From contig JAJEKV010000033.1 in NCBI GenBank assembly GCA_021234155.1, positions 6,252,635 through 6,316,634 on the forward strand: 64,000 nucleotides of DNA, in the 5' to 3' direction. The notes under the pieces are model-generated. The model ran no database searches. It saw only the letters and a program-made list of their open reading frames with translations, and was not told where the DNA came from. Below are positions 55,236 through 64,000 of the stretch, in pieces (within the stretch, counting starts at the first letter, position 1; each line of letters opens with the position of its first letter). The position numbers and the translations under genes are program-made. Origin of the DNA: Isoetes taiwanensis (taxonomy: Eukaryota > Streptophyta > Lycopodiopsida > Isoetales > Isoetaceae).

Positions 55236-56175
55236 TGTCTTTTTTGGTGTGGTTTTATCTGCTTTGTGTACTGCATGTACCGTCTCATAGGTCAAGTTTG
55301 GCCTCCGCGGACGTTAAAATATACTTCCTTCCTTCCTTCCTTCCTTCCTTCCTTCCTTCCTCTACTCAGCTCGTCAACTGCTGCTCGAGAATCCCAGTGA
55401 GCAGTTTTGCAAACATCATACAAATCGGTCCAAATCGATACCCAAATCATGCAGTTAAGAAACAATTAAAAGTTTGAGTTGTTGAGAGAGTATCCAGAAG
55501 AAAAATATGTGAAGAAAACTCAAGCAAATCCGTTTCTAATGCATACACTTTTCTAGCTTTCCAGATGTCAACTTTGAGAGCAAAAATGCAAAAATTAAGG
55601 TTACAACCCACAGGCACAGGTCTTAGGAACGGTTTTGTTTCCAAAGTGCAAAATATGGCGCAGTAAATGGCGGCATGCATAACAGCTGCAATCTGCTAAG
55701 AAGAGCCAAAAGAGGAAAGATTAGAGAAGACTCCACAATCATGGAAAATCATACGAAGGAAAGCTTTAATTTTTGTGCAATCATAAATTTTTCCGGCTGC
55801 CAAACTCCCCATAACCTTAGCAAAGTGGCCTGAAAAAAAAAAGCAAAAAATTTACCACTTGCCGGAAAAATCAAATTTAAAAGATAGATAGTCTCTGCAT
55901 TCTAACGTTTAACTATCATATGTAGGTTTACAAACAAGTGGATATAATGGATGCCCATCATGTGGAGATAACTTAATATCTTATCGGTCAAAGCATCTAT
56001 CCAAGCAAATATATCGCGGCCATAAGAAATTTTTGCCACTAGCACATCACATGCGTGGGAATGTAACTATCAAGAAACCAAAAAGAAGAACTCTTGAGGA
56101 TTGGACAGATGCTTGTAAGGCTCAACATGTGTTTGATGATAGTTTGGTTATTCCACCTCCTGAAATGATTGTTCG
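55236..56175 (+). mobile_element. Insert in LINE 2: LINE 3' tail and TNP2 transposase fragment
   Basis: 55236-55365 is the 3' end of a LINE ending GGCCTCCGCGGACGTTAAAA and a (TTCC)n tail. After 560 bp without recognised content, 55925-56174 follows a GTAG acceptor and encodes GYNGCPSCGDNLISYRSKHL, then YRGHKKFLPLAHHMR. This is the zinc-like segment of TNP2 transposases of CACTA elements. LINE 2 coding resumes at 56175. Confidence 0.75.
55325..55359. repeat. (TTCC)n microsatellite tail
   Basis: About eight CTTC/TTCC units directly behind the LINE 3' end. The same tail type occurs, reversed, at 60911-60930. Confidence 0.92.
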
Positions 56176-56535
56176 GTAGTTGGCTGGGCAGTGCGGGTCA
56201 CCTGCCTTATAGATGGAAACAACTCTGCTATTGGTCCACTACAGTAGGAAGCCTTTCTGTAATGCCTTGTTGAACAAAGCGGTCAGCACCAGTACTATGG
56301 ACGGCCCTACCCACTTGAGCAATTCTGCCTACATATCATCCAGGTCTGGCGCTTTCCCACTGGCAAGACGCTGTAAGCCTTGGTCCACGTCTGACTCTGT
56401 GATTTCCAGCACCGGGCCTTCTTGCAAGAGTAATGCTGCTTGTGCACCCTGAGGGTCTTATAGCTGTTGCAAGTATTGCCTCCACTGCTCGGGAGTGATG
56501 TTTTCTATGGGTTGTACTGAGATGGAGGCATTAAA

Positions 56536-57429
56536 CTATCTCGATTGCATAATAGAAAACCCCTATGTTTGAACCTTCGTTAACAACCGCCGTATGACTC
56601 CCCATTCTTATTCTCCTCTTAGGGTTCTTAAAGTCACACTCACTAAGAGGTGAATACCTCCAGTTAAGAGATCCTCGTACCTCTACTTAGGAATTCAGCA
56701 TTGATCTCCCCCGAGTAAGGTACTTCTAAGAATATACAGACTGTTGGTCTATATATTGATTCTTATCGAGACTTGGAATTGCTATTTGCTGCCCTCTTGG
56801 TGGTTATCCCTAAAGGTATAATCGGCAAAGTCACCATCCTTCTCTTCTTCCCTCTTTGGATGGGATATTTCATACGTCCTGCTATTCCCACACCCAATTG
56901 ATACTCTCAGCTTATAACGCTGATTTAATTCATCGATATCTAGAATCCTTGAATTGTTAACCTCCCATTATCTGTTCTTCCAACCCTATTCCAACCATCC
57001 TCGGGATATTTTTGAACATGACATCATTGTATATTCTAGACTTACTCTGGCTAATTCCCCTATTCAAGCTCTTTTCATGTCCCTTAGTATGTTGTACCTA
57101 CTGAAGATCGTCAACTCCAAACAATTGGGATAACTTGCTGGTAGATCATACTTCATTCGATATCTTCATATATAAGCAAATCATTATGCTTATTCTTTAA
57201 ATCTTATCAGGTAACATTCCATTTTCCTTGCCCGAATATCCTACTACCTTCCTTTCTAGCATAAATCTGACTATCACAGTCGACAGCCTTTGCTATCATC
57301 ACTAATGTAGTACTAGTAATGGTGCCCAGCGTTGCTGGGCAAATGTTGGGAACATTTGTGGATGGAAACCTATTCAGCTCAGACTCATTAACCAAGTCCA
57401 TCATATCTAGGCTATAAGAGGTTTTTGTG
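56536..57429. other. Non-coding, nothing recognised
   Basis: Contains phrases typical of decayed LTR sequence but no matching pair in the window. No gene is seen. Confidence 0.4.
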
Positions 57430-59036
57430 CATTTGATAACCTTCCCTTTGCTCTATCTTGCATATCCTTTTTTTCTCATTTTCTTACACACTTTCTTTTT
57501 TCCCTTTTCTTATTTTCCCTGCACATTTACTTTTCTCCTTATCTCTTTTTTTTTTCTTTTCTTTTTTACCCTCTTCTCCCTCCTCTTTTCTTTCCTTTTC
57601 TTTTTCTCATTTTTCCCTTTCCCTTTCCCTTTTTTTGACGGCTTTTTTCCTTCCCTTTTCACCTTTCTCCACCCTTCCCATTTTTCTCATGCTCTTTTTT
57701 CCCTTTCCTTTTTCCATTCCTTTTGCTTTTCTCTTTTCCCTTCCCTTTTCTCATGCCCTTTTTGCATTCCCTTTTCCCCACCTTTTTTTTATGTTTTTCT
57801 TCCTCTCCTCACCCTCTTCTTCTTTATCTCATGTATCTTTTTTCCCATTTTCTTCTTTCCTTTTTTCTCATGCCTTTTTTCCTTTCCTTCCCCCCTTTCC
57901 GCCTCCCTTTTTCTTTTTTCCCTTTCTTCTTTTTTCATCATTTCCCCACCCTTTCCCTTTTTCCCGTGCCCTTTTCCTCTTTCCTTCCCCCCTTCCTTTT
58001 CTCTTTTCTCTTTCCCTTTCCCTTTCCCTTTCCTTTTTCCTTTTCCTTTTTTCCCATGTATTTTTCCATTCCCTTTTTTCCACTTCTTTTTACTTGCCTT
58101 TTCTTCCGCCTTTCCCTACCCTCTTCCCCGTCCCTATTCCCCTTTTTTCTTTTTCTTTTCCCTTTCCCCATTCTCTTTTTCCCTTTATTTTTACCCTTTC
58201 CTCACCCTTTCCATCTTCCAGTTTTTTCCGTGCCCTTTTTCCCTTCCTCTTTTCCATTTTCCCTCCTTATTCCTCGTGTTCTTTTTTCTTTCCCCTTTCC
58301 CTTTTCGCCTCCCATTTCCTTTTTCCTTTTCCTTCTTTTTTTCATCCTTTTCTCTTTTTCCATGCCCTTTTCCTCTTTCCTTTCCACTCTTTTTTTTCCT
58401 TCTCTCTTTTCCTTTCCATTTTCTCACCCTTTTTCCATTCCATTTTTCCCACCTTTTTCACATGCTCTTTTTCCTCCTTTTCCCACCCTCTTCCCCTTTT
58501 CCCTTTTCCTCTTTTCTATTCCATGTTTTATGTTCTCTTTTTGCTTTTCGCTTTTCCCTTTTTCCATCTCTTTTTCCCTTCTTTTTTTCCTTTCCTCACC
58601 CTTTTCCTCTTCCCATGCCACTTTCTCCTTCCTCTCTCATTTCCCTCTCCCTTTTCCTCATGCCCTTTTCCCTCTTTTGCCTCCTTTTTCCTTTTTCCTT
58701 CCCTTTCTATTTTTCCATGCCCTTTTTTTCCTTCTCTCCATCATTCTTATCTTCCCCTTTTTCCCTTCCTTCACCCTTTCCGTCTTCACCTTTTTTCCCG
58801 TTGCTCTATTTTTCTTCCTTTTCCTCCCTTCCCTTTTTCTTTTCCCTTATTATGTCCTCACCCTTTCCCCCTTCTCCTTTTCATAGTGTCCTTTTTTCCT
58901 TCCTTTTTCTCCCTTTCTTTTTCTTTCCCTTTTTCGTGCTCTTTTCCCTTTCCTTTTCCCTTCTCCGTCTTTCCCTTTTACCCGTGCCTTTTTGCCTCTC
59001 ACTTTGCCTTTTTCTCTGCCATTTTCCCTTTCCTCT
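57430..59036. repeat. 1.6-kb polypyrimidine tract
   Basis: Almost pure C/T on the plus strand, broken mainly by short CATGCCC or CGTGCCC phrases every 40-100 bp (for example near 57752, 57866, 57962, 58225, 58358, 58655, 58704, 58930, 58975). This indicates an old, degenerate tandem array. All three forward frames stay open simply because the codons are Phe, Pro, Leu and Ser. Such tracts can form triplex (H-) DNA. Confidence 0.93.
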
Positions 59037-59329
59037 TAAGAGATCAGAGCATGGCCAATCACAGTGGTGGGAAGTTGTGCGATAAATCTCGGCCTTTGAA
59101 TGCAATCAGACGATCTCAACTATCTAAATTAGGGTTTGATTCAAGACATACGCTAAAACTTTATAATATAAGAAGATTTGATACTACTCAACTTTTATCA
59201 ACATTACTCAGATATAAGCTATTCCAAAGTTTTCTTGTGTTTACTGGCCCAGAGGAGATAAAGTTTTGCATCTGGCGAGATATTTCGCACATTGTAAATG
59301 CGAATGGGGAGTTTGTACAGTGATTACTA
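59037..59329. other. Non-coding flank of the tract
   Basis: Ordinary sequence composition returns at 59037. No gene is recognised. Confidence 0.4.
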
Positions 59330-59477
59330 GAGGTGATTGGAAGTTTACGCACTAGTTTTTTAGTATGGACTGCTGAGGTGTCTTTGTCCCTTCGGGGCAC
59401 TCTTTTCCCTCACTACTCGTCTTGTATCATTGCCATTCTTTTAATATAAGTGTCTCAGTTCTTAAAAAAAAAAAAAC
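59330..59477 (+). mobile_element. LINE 3' end with poly(A)
   Basis: The layout GTATGGACTGCTGAGG...TTTTAATATAAGTGTCTC and a run of A (59466-59477) is that of plant L1-type 3' ends. The coding part is too short to assign. Confidence 0.5.
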
Positions 59478-60171
59478 ACTTTTATCAACATTCACGACTC
59501 TTACCTTGTTATTATGTAAAATGGCAACATGTGTAAGCTATTCCTAAGTCTAAAGTCATATGTGATTATTAGACATAGCCACATAGTTATGTTTATAATT
59601 GCCTGCCATATCTACAATCCTCAGTACCTACAAGTCTAACACATGTGTTTCTCCACGTATAATCTTGTGTATCCTTTCATTATAATCTGCCCCCGTGTAA
59701 CAATCTAGTGGATGATGTTATCCATAAAAAATTCCCTTCTTTTGCCGCAAAGACATTTTCTCACCTTGTTGATATTGTATCATATACATGTTGTGGTTTT
59801 AACACCCCACTTTCCAGAGTCTTTGATTAATACACATAGAAAACCCTAGTTCGACTTGATCCCCAAACTCTAGTCACACATTCCAATGAGAGCTGCCACC
59901 TAAGTTCCTAGTAGACCTGTTCAACGCCTAGTATAGGAACTCTTCTCTCCATTATTTTCATATATCATATGGACTGTGCACTAAAAGTTCTATTATACAC
60001 CCTTTCTTTTTTGCTTCTGGAATGTTCCTAGTAGGCATATACCAACAGGGAGCTACTCTTGGAGAGATAAACCATAGTACCAAGTCAAGACCACATTCTC
60101 CTTCGAGAGTTGTCCATCAGGCACCTACCTTGTTCATATTTCACACCTTGGGTTATTCAAAGTGTCCCACA
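59478..60171. other. Non-coding, nothing recognised
   Basis: AT-rich sequence without open frames of interest. Confidence 0.4.
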
Positions 60172-60603
60172 TGCGTCAGCTGCAATTGGACTATGAACAT
60201 GCAGGGGCTTATGCCAGATGCTTGTAGATGACCTGTCAGAAGTTTTGCAGTACCCTACACTAGAGCAACAGACAGGCCAGTCGACTGATGTGCTTAGGAC
60301 TGCGGCGGAAAGGTGCTTTGGGATAAGCCGCCCTTGACAGATCTCTAGGACCACAACCTTTCCACGTAATCAATGGTTTGATGCAGAGTGCAAGGAACAT
60401 AAACGTTGGCTCCGCCAGGTCACAGACCCTGCTTTACGTCCACATGTAGTCAGACAGTACTGCCTCTTCCTTAAAACTAAGAAAGCCAGGTACATCTCAG
60501 CACATCAAAGGGAAATTTTCTACCTCCTGGAACGTCACCCCCGGACCTTTTGGCGAAGGGTTCTCAGAAAAAACAAAGATGGCCTAGGGGTGTACATGGG
60601 TCC
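60172..60603 (+). pseudogene. LINE fragment between endonuclease and reverse transcriptase
   Basis: The plus strand reads MRQLQLDYEHAGAYARCL and, after shifts, QWFDAECKEHKRWLRQ, FLKTKKARYISAHQREIFYL and HPRTFWRRVLRKNKDGLG. These are the linker motifs (WFDAEC, FW..L) found upstream of reverse transcriptase in LINEs related to LINE 2 and LINE 3. The opposite strand relative to those shows it is a separate insertion. Confidence 0.7.
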
Positions 60604-60907
60604 AAAATTTTTTTTGGCCCCTTCGGGACCTAAGGGTGAGTCTGTATAACATGATCCCCATACTTAGAAAATGTTGCAATGGAACTACATGGGAAATGGA
60701 TCATGGGATGTGAAATAATATTAGTACATTAAAGAACATGGAATACTATATGTTGTAGAATACAAGAGAGTGTAAATATCTTTAGTCGACCACACCTTTC
60801 TCTGGTAGGTTGCCTTGCAGCTTCAAATACCTTAAAAATATACCATGGCCTCCCAGACCATTGAAATATGTTTAGAGTTGAAGGCAACCTTATAGCAAGT
60901 AATAAAT
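60604..60907. other. Non-coding spacer
   Basis: No gene seen between the two LINE pieces. Confidence 0.4.
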
Positions 60908-63900
60908 AAAGGAAGGAAGGAAGGAAGGAAGTTTATTTTAACGTCCACGGAGGCCAGAGGCCTATGAGGCAACCTGAAAGCGACAAAAAAAAGCCAAAAA
61001 CCCCAACACCAAAAACAAACAATGTAACTGTACAGTGGAACCCTACTACCGGGATGAAAAAAACCCCACTTGGGAGGAAAAACCCTAACAGTAGGCTCTC
61101 AAATACCATGCCCCAGAAGAGCAAGTCTGACGGCCGAAATCTGCAGGATGTAAGCTCCCAGTCGCGCTACCATAGGTGATGCGAGTGGCGATGTAGCGGT
61201 GTGTCGAGCATCTAAGATCGGTGTGCCTTTGCCGGACATGGGCATATCTTTGAGCAATTGCCGTGGAGGGCATGGTGCTCATCCTCTATCACGTGCATCT
61301 CACAACAGCGACATATCCTCTCCTCCACAGGGATCCCGTGCCCGCCATTCACCCCCAAACTTTGTCTCATTTGAGGTAATGGGAACCCGTCCTTATGGCG
61401 GCAATAGCTCTCCGTTTCTTCCACGAGAGATGTGTGCTTTCACCGATGGGGTCCATGCTCAAAGGTTTGGGATTAATCTGGCGTGATAGTGCTCTGTCTT
61501 GGGCTTTGCAAGAGTAGAGGCATCCCCAGAGTGGCAGCATAGCCCGCATCAATTGCCCATTACCGCGCATCGAGAATCTGCCGATTGCCACCCATGTTGG
61601 TAATCCATAGACCACCTCCTAAACCATCCCTTACACGGTTAACAGGTGCCATACCCTCTTCACCCATTTGGGGGCCCTGCGTTAACAACACGGCACTGTG
61701 GGGGCAAGCGATGCTCATCCATCCCATCCACCTTATGGAAGCAAGTAAGATGCCTTCGCATAGCGAATCTTTGTAAAGGCGAACCCCGTCTCATACAACA
61801 AAATCGATACGATGCGGTGTCCTTCACTCCCAAGCTATAGGTCAAGAAAGCTTTGCGCACCCTTTCCAACCTATCCCGCGTATTTTTGCTAAGCTTTGGG
61901 CCCCAAACCTCCACCCCATATAGCAGCCAGAGGCTCAACCAAAGCTCTAAGCGGGTGTGCTCTCCTCGCCCGATCCGCGAGGAGATCTGTCAGGCACGCG
62001 GCGTTTTGCGCGCATATAAAGCCTTCCGGCCTGCTGCGGCTCTTCTCTCCACACACTCATCCCACGGCATGTTAGTAGTGAAATCAATTCCCGGATACTT
62101 GAAGCTCCGCACCATCTCCACTTCATCCCCCGTAATAGAACTTCAGGGATAGGGTGTTGGGAACGAGGATCGGGAGAAGCTTAGTTTTGTGCAAGTTCCT
62201 TTGTCATTCCCGTTGCCCCACGGAACCCACCGAGGGCATCCAAATCTTCTTGCATCACTGGCGGCGTGTGAGCTAGCAAAGCTACATCATCCGCATATAT
62301 AGCGGCTCCTCAGGTCGCATCGGATAATTGCACCCGGCTCCCCCATGGTGTTTGCATCCCGCGTCTCAAGCTATCAATATACAACCCAAAAGCGTTGGAG
62401 ACAGCGGGCAGCCCTGCTTAACTCCCATAGTGCTAGCTACCCGCCGATCCTCATAAGGCGGTCGGCATAAATCCCATCATAAAGCTGGTGCACCACATTG
62501 CGCAACTCTGTGGAACTTCGCCAATTCTTGCAACCTACGCCCGCGTATGTCTCGGGGGCGGTATCATATGCGTCTTAAAATCTACAAAGCGACAATACAA
62601 GTCATGTCGCTCATTCCGGCTTGCCTCCATCAACACTCTCAAAGTGAAGATATGGTCGGTCGTGGGTGAGTGGAAGCCTTTGCTGGCCAATTGCCAGCAC
62701 CCACGCCTCCTCGGCCCCTTAGTAAGTTTCTTCTCCACCACCCCGCCGGGGAGCTTTGCAAGCAGCGAGCTTACCATAATCATCCGGTAATTCGCCGGCT
62801 CATCCAGTATTACCCGGCTTTATGAGCGGGGAACAACCTTACTAACCATCCACTCTGGGGAGCCCTTGAGAGGCCTGGTTAATGATCACCGTCGGGGCCC
62901 TACCACGGATGGGCCACCCCATTTCAACGGCTTCGACTGCAGCCCACTGTAAATCCTTTGCCTTGCCATTCGCCCGGATGCACGAGACCTTCTGCGAACA
63001 TCCTCAGCGTGGCTGCGGCACCTCTCCTACGATCAGGGACCACGGCATTAGCTCTGGCGGGTCATATAACTCCCTGCAAGCGGTGCATCCATTGCTCCAC
63101 ACTTACATTACCAGCCCACGGCGCTTCTTATATAACACCTTCGCCAAAAAGCTTTTGGCTCGCCATGAGCATGTCAAGCGAGGCGCTCACGGTTTTACGC
63201 CATGTATCTCCCTTCTTGGCTTTTAGGAAGAGCTTATAGTCTTCGGGGCACTGTGGCGCAAGCTGTGGATCTATGACCAAGCGCGGTGGCTCTTTAGAAC
63301 CTTGCAATCAACATCAAACCCACGGGTTCTCGGGAAAATGCGGCGGTGTCCCTCCTTGGAGGCCCTTCCTTTGCAAAGGAAGCCTCGGCCGGTACAAGCG
63401 GCGCCCCTCACCGACCATGCACCTGTCTGTCTTGCGGTGTGTAGAAGCTATCAAACCCACGTAATTCCTGCACCAAACAGATTCATACTGTCCAGCCCGA
63501 TGGCGTGGGATGTATGGTAACCCTCCGCCCCCGCTGCGGTGTCTCCGCTATTGAGTGCTCCCAATTCGGCGTGACATAAAGCGGGTAGTGATCGACAAAA
63601 CCTCCTCATCCCACGTGCTTGTGCCAATGGAGGTGTGTAACCATGCCAAGTCTTTGCTACCGGGCGAGAAGGTAATCCAACACACTAGCTCCCCATCACG
63701 CCTATCACTCCACGCAAGTAACACCCCCGAGGTGTGGCCATGTTGCATACCATTACAAATTACCATGTCAAAAACACACGGAGCTGGACCGGGCGCACGC
63801 CAAAATGGTCTAACCACCATATCACGGGGTGCCGTGTATTACGAATAGCGGTGTCTCAAACAAAGCGGATCGGCATTATCGTCACCTTGGAAGGTCACCG

Positions 63901-64000
63901 TGCCAAGCTGCCGTCACGAGCATTGAAATCTCAAGCAAAAACACTTGTCCCTGCTGATTATAGCGGTCTATGTCATCATCTACAGTTCCCTATCGGACAT
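60908..64000 (-). mobile_element. LINE 3, decayed, runs off the right edge
   Basis: The 3' tail is (GGAA)n on the plus strand (60911-60930), preceded on the minus strand by GGCCTCCGTGGACGTTAAAA. Coding remnants: a Cys/His cluster (VEERICRCCEMHVIEDEHH, about 61290), RT thumb-like LLYGVEVWGPKLSKNTRDRL (about 61920), a YADDVALL active site (about 62295), TTDHIFTLRVLMEASRN with a DLYCRFVDFK block (about 62640), and APE-type endonuclease remnants (VFDMVICNGM, SGVLLAWSDRRDGELV, 63548-63820). Many frame breaks and short losses are present. The GC content is clearly higher than in the flanks. Confidence 0.8.

Larger units (their letters stand above)
52607..56535 (-). mobile_element. LINE 2, interrupted by a CACTA element and another insert
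   Basis: On the minus strand from the right: 56535-56176 is the start of the reverse transcriptase (LASGKAPDLDD, LFNKALQKGF, SRVVSIYKAGDP). 55230-54744 holds GFRPRHSTIDHIF, FWKAFDTVP, GVHQGCPLSPTLFGLYIDQL and the active site YADDVDLL. 54387-53806 is the C-terminal part with RLCQCCQMGIIKDESH. After the CACTA insert, 52966-52810 continues IRTRYAELVRFGQPL. The 3' end carries a CTTT-type microsatellite tail near 52607. Several stops and shifts make it inactive. Confidence 0.85.

Noticed and set aside
57427-59323. Very long open frames (552 and 621 codons) on the plus strand
   Set aside because: They run through the polypyrimidine tract. All three frames are open there because TTT, TTC, CCC and CTT codons contain no stop. 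No protein-like composition.
1-64000. tRNA, rRNA or other structured RNA genes
   Set aside because: None recognised by eye apart from the A/B-box-like segment inside the CACTA element. A covariance-model scan would be needed to exclude them.

Overview
The window is a land-plant nuclear segment. It has spliced genes with GT-AG introns, Ty3/gypsy elements primed by tRNA-iMet and tRNA-Asp type sites, L1-like LINEs, and remnants of CACTA, Mutator, Copia and Helitron elements. The dense nesting suggests a large, repeat-rich genome, possibly a fern or lycophyte, but the species cannot be read from the sequence. Few host genes are present.

Region 1 (1-25567). A broken Ty3/gypsy element (E0) enters from the left edge and ends in an LTR at 3170. 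Next come a truncated C48/Ulp1-like protease gene, a 26-bp minisatellite, a decayed Mutator-like transposase with a SWIM finger, and a Copia tail. A 7-exon gene on the minus strand (8594-11138; 558 aa by my splice model, family not recognised) is the best host-gene candidate. Further right are a poly(A)-binding-protein pseudogene, a PIF1/Helitron scrap, two LINE tails, a RING-finger coiled-coil gene carrying frameshifts, and a 3'-truncated transposase-like gene with a DFAENY motif.

Region 2 (25568-47745) is a stack of nested retroelements, all on the minus strand. LTR 'B' (25568-26151 plus 47214-47745) was split by element 'A' (26152-47213). A has 1554-bp LTRs with TGTGACGT...ACRTCACA ends, a perfect ACAAT target duplication and a tRNA-iMet primer site. 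The upstream LTR of A holds parts of two more Ty3 elements: C (42432-46538) and E1 (36510-42431, sister copy of E0).

Element A is the highlight. Between its primer site and gag it carries two extra cistrons. The first begins Met-ARTKQTAR, which is exactly the histone H3 tip, and runs as a charged protein. Through a -1 frame change or an ATGA stop/start overlap it is followed by an ORF ending in a complete histone H3 fold (34361-34627). The second cistron has weaker H2B-like and H4-like matches. Both cistrons are preceded by the same module: two ~70-bp near-palindromes, then a TATAAATA box. The window therefore appears to hold a retrotransposon that encodes its own histone H3 and perhaps partner histones, under internal promoters. 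I know of no described system like it. This copy is dead: pol is frameshifted and the integrase core is truncated.

Region 3 (47746-64000). The internal part of B carries no gene I recognise. It contains a LINE with a 14-bp target duplication, itself split by a MITE with a 4-bp target duplication. Then come a 0.45-kb duplication, a LINE (minus strand) interrupted by a non-autonomous CACTA element and by a block with a TNP2-transposase exon, a 1.6-kb polypyrimidine tract, further LINE fragments, and a long decayed LINE running off the right edge.
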